From the NCBI GenBank assembly GCA_018105865.1, contig CM030867.1, positions 8,964,258 to 9,028,257 of the forward strand: 64,000 nucleotides of DNA, written 5' to 3'. Of this stretch, positions 36,732 to 47,095 are shown in pieces (the first letter of the stretch is position 1; each line of letters begins with the position of its first letter). The DNA is from Metaphire vulgaris. Taxonomy: Eukaryota; Annelida; Clitellata; Crassiclitellata; Megascolecidae. The notes under the pieces were generated by a model that was not told the DNA's origin, searched no databases, and saw nothing but the letters and a program-made list of their open reading frames with translations. The position numbers were made by a program, and so were the translations under genes.

Positions 36732-37485
36732 TCAGCATTCGAGTGGTACAAACTTTACTGGTTTCGATTGGTGAGTATTTGGGTGATTACGATTTTCGTT
36801 CGCAAATTGTTCCACGTCAATCCTCTTCCTCTCGCCGACCAGAACCCTCGCCAGCTGATAGCTACCATCTGCCGGCGATTCGAACCTTTCCGCCACCCGA
36901 CCGTCGGCCATGCCCATGTTGTTTACCATCCGACTGTGGCGATACATCAGGTGCCAGCGCCGACTAGCGTTGTGCAGTCGGTGCGTGATCCAGCCGTGCT
37001 CGACGCACCCGGGCGCCGAACACGCCGGAAGAAAGTTTTCGAACTCCTCGACGAGATCCAGTCGACGTGAAACGACCCCGTCGACGTTCAGAACGTACCC
37101 GAAATCGTAGGGAAGCCGGCGAGGATAGTAGGCAAGATAATCGTCGTCGAAACGGAACGATCGGAAACGATCCGAGTAGTCGCGTCGATCGAGTACTCGG
37201 ATGTTCTCACCGAGTCGCAGTTGAAACATGGCGGCGTCCTGACAGTCGCTGAGCAGCGAAGAGACGACGCCGAGATCGAAGGGACGGAGCCAGATGATCT
37301 CGTCGACGGCGATCAGGATCGAATAGGCGGAACTGGATCGGATTATGTTGAGAATCTGCCGTCCAAAGGACTCCGAGGTCGATTCTTTGATGATCTCGAC
37401 TGACACGAACCGTGAGAAACAGCTCACAATGAGGTCGTAACCGTCGTCGAAAATGGCGTCTTCGGTCTTCACCAGAAGCCAGACC

Positions 37486-37557
<72 letters not shown>

Positions 37558-37562
37558 GTTAC

Positions 37563-37601
<39 letters not shown>

Positions 37602-40600
37602 GAGTAACAAAAAAAAGTTTTTTTCATTAACTGATAAGAATTGTGGTGATTTAATACAATTAGGCTATGCTAAATCGAAATATAACCACCAAAATCTTCT
37701 ATCACGTCAGAATTTTTAGTTACGGGCAAATAGAAAAAATTGTATAGTGTACTGTAACTGAAGCACATGTCATAACACTGGTTTACATGAAATTTTATGT
37801 CTAAGTTTTCTTAACAGATTTAGGACAATTCTGATGTCCTAAATTCAAATATAACATTGGTTTTGCTCAATCTGGTCAACTTTTTATATATCGCTACATG
37901 TGATTTTTTCATATACAGTATGCATGTATTTTCTATTTATGTAATGCAGATTTTATTATAATGAAATGGTCAACACACAGTTTGTTGCCTGCAAAGTAAG
38001 GCCTGTTCTTGTGTAATTTTGGTGCCCTGATTCCAAGAATGTTATCCGTTTTACCCCATTGGCTCTAGTTTTTGAAATACGGCTTAGTCGTCCTTATATT
38101 TTGGTTCTACTAAAATGCGTTAAATGCAGAATCCTTAATCTATTTGAATTCTATCCTTGAACAGCAAAAAAACTTCTAAGCAACAACTATTACATATTTA
38201 GATACAACTATATTAATGAGTGAATTAGTTGTCGTTTATTTTGTCACACTAGAAATCAGAAAAAATGACACTTCAAGCATTTAACATGCAATTGTATTTC
38301 TAAATGTGTCCTGGAGGTCTGTTGCTGCTCCTGCGTCCACAATTACCTCAAAACAGTTGTCATGAATCATGCTTATTTAATTAAGTCATATAATTTATTA
38401 TACTGCACATATTTCAATTGATTCCTTCTGGAAATATAAAACCTTTAATGTTATTAACAAAGACCTTTAGGTGAGAGCAATCAAAAGCTACATAGAGCAA
38501 ATATATATAATCATGCACTTCCAATATACTGTAGGATATATGGCCGTATCTTAAAAAAGTAGAGCTAATAGAGGAAATCTGATGCCATAGTTGGAATCAT
38601 GACCCATAAATATACTAAGAAACAGGTCTTACTTCTAAGGCAGCAGGGCAACACAAATTTTTTTGTTACCATGTGATATAGGCAATTATACATGCACGTC
38701 CGGTCTAGAATATATGGCCGTATCTAAAAAACTAGATATGATAGAAAAAATTTGATGCCATATTTGGAATCAGCACTCTAGATATGCCCAGCAAGAAGTA
38801 TAACTTTCTGAGACAACTGACAAAATGTTTTTTTGGTTGCCCTCTAATTTTACATAATACAATCGATTTAGTTATGAGGCAAGATTTTTTAAAAGTCAAA
38901 TTTGCAAAAAAGCCTGACCTGATTCAAAGAAACCAGTATTATTTTCAATTTTAGCAGTACAAAATTGTCATAAAACAGTTGAAAAATCTTATACAATTTT
39001 CAAAAATGTTTTTTATAAACCAGTGTAATGCATTACATGACACTCTTGACAGTATACGCATGCAAAACAATTAGATGGGGATAACTTTTAAACCTGACGT
39101 GCTACAGCAAAACCGCTTACAGATTTGGAATCAGCGCGTCATATCCCATCTGAATCACCTATTACCTTCTCAGTTAAGAAAATCGTGTTTTCCAGTGTAA
39201 TCGATACGATTTCAAGTCGCTTAGGTCTTGGGAGACATTGGCCTGTGTGAAAACCACTATAATTATTTTCAACATGTAGCTTAAATATTGTTAATAACCC
39301 AGTTTTTCTAGATAACTTGAATCCATTTAATCCATTTATTGTTTCAACTGTCAACTGTTACTGCCTGTTCGTCTAAACTACCGGTATATGTTTCGATCAA
39401 AGCTCCCTTCTCTAACACACACACTCTCTCTCTCTCCTCTCCTCTCCTCTCCTCCCCATCTCCATCCCTATAGGCTATAGTATTGTCGACTCGATCCACA
39501 ATATTTAAGTGTTTTTCATGGCTTGCATACCTTGTTCAGTCCGGTCGCGTAGGTCTTCAGACTGTCTACGAACGCAAACGTCTGCAGAGGTCGGTTCTTG
39601 CTGAAGAGGATGACGTCAGTGCTGAGACCGGAACGAGGCTGGAAACTTTCGAGACATCTGGGCGCTTCCGGAACCGTCTCCGGGGGCGCTTTTCTCAAAG
39701 CTCCGGATTTCATGATGACGTAGTCGTCTTTTCGATACATCCTCCAGTCCGGACTCTGGACACACATGTCGGCAAAGAGGTGAAGCCAACGCTCGTCGGG
39801 TTTCATCTCACTTCCGGTGTCGATCAGGATGACGTCATCGTTCGACGCCTGCTGTAGAATGGCGTTCGCTAACTCCCTCGCTTTTTCGCCGGACAACTGT
39901 TCGTAGTTTAGCGAATACAACTTAGGACCCGGGTGGTCGGCCACGACTGTCTTCAGCGCCTCGTAGGCAGTTCCTTTGCGTCGATAAGTCTCGAAGATTC
40001 CGCGGACTTCGCGGTCGTCGAAGTCGGACTCGGGCAGTACGGAGATGGCCGCCTCTGGCTGCATCATCGGCAGCATGATCCTGAGTGATCCTGCCACCGA
40101 CGCCGAAGGCATTTCCACGTAAGTATAAACACCGTAGACCTTCATCAGGCTTTCCACGATTAGGTCCTTTCGTTTCGGTTGTACGTGTATCCCTGACGCT
40201 ACCAGATCATGGAACTTGAAATCCACCAAGACAGTTCCGCATCCAGTTCCTCCGTCCGTCTCCATCTCCGAGTCACCGTCGTCCTTGACACTCTTGGTGT
40301 CCGATGTAGATGCGCCACCGTTGTTTCCATCTTTGACCGAGGTATGACCTTGGTTTTCACTGGATCTGTGTTGCGTGTCCTCGTCCCCGGCTGTGAACCT
40401 GTACTTGGAGTGACCGCTGGCAGTTTCACCAGAATAAGAAACGGATCTCGACGAATAGCTGGCCGGATATCGGACGTGGCCATGTTCCAGGTCGTTCTTG
40501 TGAAAGTCGATGTTGAGGAACAGTCGATCTGGTACTGGCATACGTAAAGCACGCATGATGATCCGATTGTCTGATTCCAGAGGATCCAGAAGATTGACGA

Positions 40601-42092
40601 CGAACAGCCCTTCGACGACGAAAAACCGAAACCCGTTGGCGTTCAGATCCCGACTGTAGGCGCACTTATCCCGCCCGTACCCGGTGTAGGCGTCGTTCAT
40701 GAGCGGCGCCGTGGACAGTACTAGAAAGTACGGTTCCATGTCCTCGACGTACTCGATTTCGTACGTCTCGGAGGCGGCGAACCACCGGCGATGATCGACC
40801 ACCTGGTGTGACAGTGAGAGGCACGGTTTGACGTCAGACGACGGATCTGCCACCCGCTGCTTCAGTTCCGCCTTCGTCTTCGGGTATCCCGGTACTTTTT
40901 CGGACTCCCGGTTGAATAGCGGCGTCACGAAAGCACACTTGTCGCATCGTTCGTCGCCGGCGAGCTGTTTGGCTCGTTCGATGGACTTGGAAAGCGATGT
41001 CCAGGTCTTCGCTTCCGAGAAAGGAGGATGCATGTCGGCGTCCACGTAGTACACGTATTCCGTGGCGCAGTGTGCGAGCGCCAGGTTTCTCAACGCGTTT
41101 GCCGGATACATGGTCGAGTCCTTTCTGTTCAGGCGATCTTCCCAGACCAAGTGCAGGGTTACGTAGGACGACAGCGACGCCGATGAGTAGTACTTCTCGA
41201 TAATTCGCGACAGCTCGGCGGCGTTCGGCTCGCCGAAGAGCAGCAGGGCGGCAGAGATGGGCCCCTTCCAGAGAGCGGCTGTCTCGCTCACCAAGTCCAA
41301 GCGGTCTTTAGTCAGCTGGATGGCAAGAGTTATTTTATGATGCGGTTCTTCATTCGACGACGGTCTGAGAAAGTCGCTCAGTACGTGCCTTTGCACTGGA
41401 TATGATCGATCGTACAAAAGACACCCGGACTGTGATCTCAAATGACCTGCAAAGTGTAGGCTCACGTCGTCTATGTAAAACGGTCTGTCGATAGTTGTAT
41501 CGACTACTAGATTAAGCATAAACGATCGAACGACTCCGTAATTGGGAATAAACACGCAGGTTTTCGCGAATCCACTCGACGCATCTCCACCGGATACCGG
41601 ATTCGCTTCGACAAACAGGAACCGGTTGTCCACATAGTTCACATCCAAGTTGATCTTCAGTTTTCCACTCTGATCGCCACGGCTCCACAGTACCAGGACC
41701 AGCGGCGAGCTGCGGTACGCGCCGGAATCGAGTGACCCGTACTGGGAAACAAACACGGACGTCTCTCGTAGCTTCTTGGTCCACGGTCCAAACGACAACG
41801 AACGATGTCCGGATCGGCTGAACGTTCGACTGTAGTGGACGATTTTCGAATCGGTCGAGAGGGGGCGCTTTTCGACCGACCAGAGACCCGTCCGCTCGGT
41901 AAAAGACCAGCGGGCGTCGTTCGAATCCTCCTCGAAGGAGGGGTTTACGATCAACTCCCTCTGTTCCTGATCTTGCACGAGGCAGCAGCAGCACAGGTTC
42001 ACCGCTGCGGTCAGGATCAAGACAACATCTTTTAGACGCGTCATGCTAATGCTCCACTCTGGTTGTCGCGATGGATTGAAGACATGAGGCAC
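36732..42092 (-). CDS. Multi-domain glycosyltransferase (CBM-like, GT49, second GT)
   Basis: Two exons, 42092-39531 and 37484-36732, join in phase 0 (LNK|VWLLVK), giving 1104 residues, or 1088 from the second methionine (MTRLKD), which starts a better signal peptide (VVLILTAAVNLCCCCLV). Numbering below is from the first methionine. ELIVNPSFEE to about 215 looks like a CBM4/9-type beta-sandwich. About 250-535 is a GT49 (LARGE/B4GAT1-type) domain: YPANALRNLALAHC, then EYVYYVDADMHP with the DxD at 351-353, and YGRDKCAYSRDLNANGF. A Ser/Thr/Asp-rich linker follows. The C-terminal module starts DVILFSKNRPLQTFAF and contains SILIAVDEIIWLRPFDL and FQLRLGENI, resembling GT-A enzymes of a different family. 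Likely luminal or secreted; substrate unknown. The HMPH-like GT49 end seems replaced by VVNLLDP. Domains are called from motifs only. Confidence 0.85.
37485..37597. repeat. (AAT)n microsatellite abutting a splice acceptor
   Basis: About 110 bp of AAT triplets with one interruption (GTTAC). On the gene strand it is (TTA)n ending directly in the AAG acceptor of exon 2 of the glycosyltransferase gene. Confidence 0.95.
37598..39530 (-). other. Glycosyltransferase gene intron, remainder
   Basis: AT-rich intron with no coding exon seen. It contains two diverged copies of TATATGGCCGTATCT (38538, 38711) and a LINE-like fragment near 39220-39375, then CT-rich repeat at 39420-39460. The donor at 39530 is AAG|GTATGC. 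Confidence 0.6.
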
Positions 42093-43547
42093 CCAAACTG
42101 CTCAAAATTTCAACTGTACCTTCATTGCGTCTATCGTTTCCAATTGTTAATCAGCGAAAGATTTAACGATATAGGCCTACACGTCGTCAAGAACATCTAC
42201 TGCAATCCATTGACATGCATAGACGCGATCCGTGTCGAAACTTGCAATTAGCATGGGCGTAGCCAGGAGGGGAGGGGAGCCCTCTATTCTGGCTGGAACC
42301 GGTCGGGGGATTTGCACAAAACCGTGGAGAAATTGGAGCAGGGGCGTAGCGTGGGAGGCAGTGGGGGCGGTCGTCCCGGGCGCAAAATTCTTGGGGGCGC
42401 TCCAAATTTTAAGCGAAAAATGAAAAAATTAAGTATTAATGAAATATGTAGCCTGCCATGCCATTGAAGAGCAAAAGTGGAAATAAAGAGAATCTGTCTC
42501 CGTTGCAATACGGGGAATGCGATTCGAGGACCTGTTTTTGCTTCTCAAGATTTTCTGAACCAATCGATGTGCAATGGCCGGTTAGGGGGGAAGATTGCCC
42601 CCCAAAAAACCCTCTAAATTCCCCCCTCCAAAAAAAATCCCAGCAATTTTGCATTGAACTGTGTCTTTTCCTCTCCAACCAAGTCGATCCCCCCCCCCCG
42701 AAAGTCTCAATTTCTCTTCCAAAGGCCTGGAGTCTGGATAAAACCCTGATCGATGTGCACTTCTATTCTGATCAGTTCGCAAGTTAATTGGGGCGTAATG
42801 CCTGCTTCGCCACGGGGGGGGGGAGGAGGTAGGTTACATGATCGAAGAGAACATATGAATTTGACGACAATTTTTGACGACCTTTTTCTGCCTCCGATGA
42901 CAAATTATGCTTTACTTTCCTTTATTCAAATTCAAACTTACTTTTCTACCGAATAAAATGTCTAAGCCCCCCCCCCCCAACTGCCTATACCGGAATCCTG
43001 ACAACGCCACTGCACGACAGCTAGCTACGGTAGGCCAAGTTCGTTTCGACTATAGGCCTAAGCCTATAGACCATTACTGTTGGGCGTGTTGGCCTACACT
43101 TGAGCCTAAAAGCAAGGAGATCGATAATGCTTCGGCAAGACAGGGGCAGTCTCTGCAAAGCGTTAGATACAGTTTCTCTTATCCCGCCCGACCTACTTGC
43201 ACGCACTTTTATCAATAATTAATATGCTCGTCGTTATCCTATCGACAGCAATTGAGCCTACCATACCTGAAGACAGCAGTTTTCATGCACGTACATGTAC
43301 ATGCCATTCCTGTACAATATCGCCGTTTGTTTTGCATTGTATCGATTCAAAAACTCGCGACCGTAAAGGCCAAATTTTGCCCGGTTGGTCGGGTTAAACG
43401 AACAAAACGTGTGACTTTTTCAGACCGCGCGCGATCACGACTGGTGGCCCCATTAACAAAGCCCGTATCTGTGAAGTAGGCCTCCTACGCTCGAATACCT
43501 GTAGACGTCTTAATTGTGACAGGTAGGCCTGTTTCTCTGTAGGCCTT

Positions 43548-44026
43548 AGGGGCCATCCATAAACGACGCAACGCGATTTTGGCAGTTTTTTGGCCCCTTC
43601 GTAACACGTCATCACAAAAGGTCAGACCTCCTCATATATGACGTCACTTCGCGTTAAACCGCCTCTTGTCGTCGGTTTTCGAATGTCAAAATTAACATTC
43701 GGTTTGAAAATATTCATTATAATTATATATTATAGTTGAAACAATATTCAGAGACTTTTTAAAATTCTTTTTTAAAATGAACTTATAATAATAATATAAC
43801 AAGGTTTAAAGTGGTTCAGTAGGGACTGCCCTGTGTGAGAACCACTGTTGCTTGAATTATAAGTGTAAAATACGTTCAATTTTGCGGTAACATAGCATTG
43901 CGGTATTAATAAAAATATTTAGTATCATGTGACGTCACATTTCTGGAACACCACCCCCTCCACGTCGTCACAAATGTTTGACCCCTCCCCCCTAAGTGCG
44001 TTACGTCATTTGTGGACGGCCCCTTA
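43548..44026. mobile_element. Foldback MITE, GGGGCCATCC type
   Basis: Left end TTAGGGGCCATCCATAAACG, right end TCATTTGTGGACGGCCCC then TTAAGG. Ends are inverted and related to 9551-9880. It has an internal AAT-linked repeat piece (43785-43852). Confidence 0.6.
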
Positions 44027-44259
44027 AGGCGTAGGCATCTGTCAAGCTGTAGGGCCTACAGACGTCCAATTTGTGTCTAACAGTCGGCGAGATGCAGAAG
44101 ACATTTCTAGTGTCAATCTCGACAGTTGTTTTTACATAGGCCTATTGTCATTTAAGTGGCTATCAATTATGTCACCAATTACAGTATCATTTTTAAAGCG
44201 TTAAGGTAAGCCTAAGGCTACTAAATTGTCAGATGTTGCTTCCAATTCCAATCTGACAC

Positions 44260-44261
<2 letters not shown>

Positions 44262-44340
<79 letters not shown>
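44262..44340. repeat. (AAT)n microsatellite
   Basis: Pure AAT triplets followed by GTTTAAAGTGGTTCAGTA, the same junction type as at 43790-43825 and 44955-44995. Confidence 0.95.
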
Positions 44341-44341
<1 letters not shown>

Positions 44342-44862
44342 TTTAAAGTGGTTCAGTAAAGGACCTACTTTTACCTTTAGCCTACCCATTTTTTACACGA
44401 AAACCCTTAAAATTATTGATTTGGCTCCGCCGGGGTGCATCCATACCAGATAAGCAAGGGTATAAAACACAGGGGACGGTCCCCAATAATTGGTTAGAGG
44501 GGACAGAGTATCAATTTTTCATCCCCCCCAATGTTTTGTGCCTTATGGTAAAATCACTCATTACGGGTGACCTTTTTTTGCTCGTCAAGACTTTTTGGGA
44601 GACTAAAGACGAAAAGGGGGTCTGACCTGACTTTATCGACGATTCTACCCCCCCCCCCCCCACCCCCATGTTGACGTCAGGTTTACGTCACTGCAGATAA
44701 GGGCATCCAAATTGTCACGGCTACCTTTTTATGCTCGTTAACACCTAACACCGAGGTGGCGGAGGGTCATTCAAATTCACTTTAGCCCTGGGCATCCAAC
44801 ACTTTGGCACGCCGCTGTCAAGGTCATTGCTAAAATGGCGCTATATAGCCCATAGATGCTCA

Positions 44863-45465
44863 CAGTGGCGGTTCCACCGGGGGGCCAGTGCCCCCCCTAT
44901 TGAGTGCCTGCCCCCCCAGTTGGGACCCTATACTTAATGCTACATACATTATAATAATATAATATAATAAGGCTTAAAGTGGTTCAGTAGGGACTGCCCC
45001 GTGTGAGAACCACTGTGAGAACCACATTAAACAACAAATGGTTGGCCCCAGTGGCGTCATTTCACACTTTTCTTGGGGGGCGAGAAATTTAAAAAAATTT
45101 TCTTTAAAAATGCTGACGACCTTTTTTTTTTTTTTTTTTTTTTTTTTTGCGTCATCAGTTTTCTTTTACGTTGTACCATGCCAACACAAATACCAAATAC
45201 TTGACGACCTTTTTTTTTTTTAGTCACCTCCCTGGTTTTTTCTTTTCTTATTCCACATTAATACATTATAAATTAATATTTTCATTTCCTTGGGGCCCAC
45301 GGCCCTGTTTTTGTTTTTATTGCACATTAATACATTATAAATTAATATTTTCATTTTTTTGGGGATACGGCCCCCCCAGCCCCCAAATGACGCCTCTGGT
45401 TGGCCCCATGATTAGAAGTTGCCACCCAAACGGCCCCCACTTGCCAAATCCTAGAGCCGCCACTG
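44863..45465. mobile_element. hAT-like element (outer), 603 bp
   Basis: Starts CAGTGGCGGTTCC and ends GAGCCGCCACTG, with perfect 8-bp duplications GATGCTCA at 44855-44862 and 45466-45473. It contains the inner element at 45049-45398. Confidence 0.8.
45049..45398. mobile_element. hAT-like element nested inside 44863-45465
   Basis: Starts CAGTGGCGTCATTT and ends AAATGACGCCTCTG, with perfect 8-bp duplications GTTGGCCC at 45041-45048 and 45399-45406. It contains a poly-T run (45121-45148) and two copies of ATTAATACATTATAAATTAA. Confidence 0.8.
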
Positions 45466-45672
45466 GATGCTCATGATGATGGTCCCACCAGTCACTATAT
45501 ATATAACGCACTTTTATACTCGTGCAGCCTCAGTACTGCTAATGGATCTTTATCACAGGCTATAGCGCTCTTGTCTTGGCCACTCTGCCATTCTTATTGC
45601 GCCATATAAATTGTCCACCTAATAATAATAAATATATAATAATAATTATAGCCATTGGACCCGCCCCCTCAC

Positions 45673-45841
45673 CAGTGTTGGAGTTCGCCGGAGGAGGGAG
45701 GGGGGTTGAACTCCCCAACTAACTTTGCAACCACCCCAAAAATTGCATATCGGGTACATGCAGTTTCTGTTATTCATTGAATATCAGTCTAATGAAAATC
45801 TCACCCCCCTACAACGCTCACATTTCACAACTCCAACACTG
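45673..45841. mobile_element. hAT-like MITE, CAGTGTTGGAGTT type
   Basis: Starts CAGTGTTGGAGTTCGCCGG and ends CACAACTCCAACACTG. Flanks CCCCTCAC and CCCCTCTG match at 6 of 8. The internal TTGCATATCGGGTACATGCA is shared with 45932-46274 and 49140-49288. Confidence 0.7.
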
Positions 45842-45931
45842 CCCCTCTGCCCCTCATACAGCTCAGGACCGGTTGCGAGATTTGTCCAAGACCGGTGAGC
45901 AGTTGTGGGAGGGGGGGAAAGAAGGGTAGTA

Positions 45932-46274
45932 CAGTGTTGGAGTTGTGAAATTTGAGCTGGAGGGGGGGCTGAGGACTGAAATTCAATGCATGACAGAAAC
46001 CGTATGTACCAGATATGCGATTTTTGAGAGGGTTGCAAAGTTAGCTGGGGGCAGTGTTTAATCTAGACTCCTGGACTCTGGGGAAGAGACTGAAAAAGCC
46101 GGGGGAAAACTGATAAAGCCGGGGGAATTCTGCTAGGGGCCGCTGTTAGTCCATGTAGTATTCCAAAATTTCCGGGGGGATTTGAAATTTCCGGGGAAGG
46201 GCAATTTCCCCCGGAAACGGCCTAGATTAAACACTGGCTGGAGGAGGTTTCAACCCCCGGCAACTCCAACCCTG
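45932..46274. mobile_element. hAT-like MITE, inverted sister, split by another
   Basis: Starts CAGTGTTGGAGTTGTGAAA and ends CCGGCAACTCCAACCCTG, with perfect duplications GGGTAGTA at 45924-45931 and 46275-46282. It is interrupted by the MITE at 46052-46236. Confidence 0.8.
46052..46236. mobile_element. hAT-like MITE, CAGTGTTTAATCTAG type, nested
   Basis: Starts CAGTGTTTAATCTAGACTCC and ends GGCCTAGATTAAACACTG. Flanks GCTGGGGG and GCTGGAGG match at 7 of 8. Inserted in 45932-46274. Confidence 0.8.
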
Positions 46275-46478
46275 GGGTAGTATCAGATCGAGGAGAATGC
46301 ATCAGACTTCAAAGCGCCCGAGAAGACACAAAGTGCTATTTCTTGCTCATCAAGACTTCTGGGTTGAAAATGTCGCCGTCACCCCTATTCTCAAAACCTA
46401 GCAACGCCACTGGTGTATATAGCCCACCGTCATATTTGTGATGCACGTAGAGAGCCATCTGACGACAATATTTCTGCT

Positions 46479-46558
46479 TTAACACCTTAACCGTGTATTT
46501 AACTGTAACTCAATGTAAAATGAACGGATATATCCGGGATCCCCAGTTAAGGGGTTAA
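46479..46558. mobile_element. TTAA-flanked MITE, type 1
   Basis: Starts TTAACACCTTAACCGTG, ends CCAGTTAAGGGGTTAA, with core AACTCAATGTAAAATG. Confidence 0.75.
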
Positions 46559-47095
46559 TTTCTTTCGTTCAGTCAAAACATGCAGTGAAAGATCCGTCAA
46601 AATCAAAATTCAGTTTAATTCAAGAATTCTGAATAACACAAATAAACTTGAAATTAAATCAATACCTAATTACAGTAGTCTTATAGTTAAGCGGCAATGA
46701 GCAAAATAATGAACAGTATTCAATTGTATTGCTATTGGGATACTGAAAGATACAAAGACCCATTTTTCCATGCATAGGGTCAATCAACCCTCTAGTGGTC
46801 AATCTTGACCTCTTAGACCTATTCAACACAGGACCTGAACACATTTTCATATTCTGCGACAACATTTCCATCCAGATATTCGTTTGAAATGGGTTTCCAA
46901 ATAACGCTAACGGCAAACATTGCGAAAAAACAAAAAAAGTAAAAATAATAGAGAGTCAGGCTTACAACGGCACAAAAAAACGGATACATAATCGATTAAA
47001 ACAATCAGATTTCTGTTAGCTGGTAGGCAAAGAATGAAATTTCCTTCAAATGCTTCACACGACTGGAATACCTCACCCAAGATTCTCCACGCACG

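Larger units (their letters stand above)
42093..47095. other. Transposon-packed intergenic region
   Basis: Between the glycosyltransferase gene start and the hnRNP K stop. No coding exon is recognised. It holds a foldback at about 43548-44026, (AAT)n at 44262-44340, two nested hAT-like elements (44863-45465), a run of CAGTG elements (45673-46274), a TTAA MITE (46479-46558) and probably the hnRNP K 3' UTR (left of 47096). GTTTAAAGTGGTTCAGTA, seen at 43805, 44341 and 44973, marks a repeat family linked to AAT tracts. At about 42240-42840 there are further foldback-like G/C-run sequences without clear ends. Confidence 0.6.

Noticed and set aside
37453..37719. Poly-isoleucine frames either side of 37500-37600
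   Set aside because: They arise from the AAT repeat. Only the part downstream of the AAG acceptor (from 37484 leftward) belongs to a real exon.
39483..41203. Plus-strand frames of 60-124 residues across 39.5-41.2 kb
   Set aside because: Antisense shadows of the GC-rich glycosyltransferase exon; no motifs or splice logic.
46659..46916. 85-residue minus-strand frame downstream of hnRNP K
   Set aside because: No recognisable family; it lies in the presumed hnRNP K 3' UTR and lacks splice logic.
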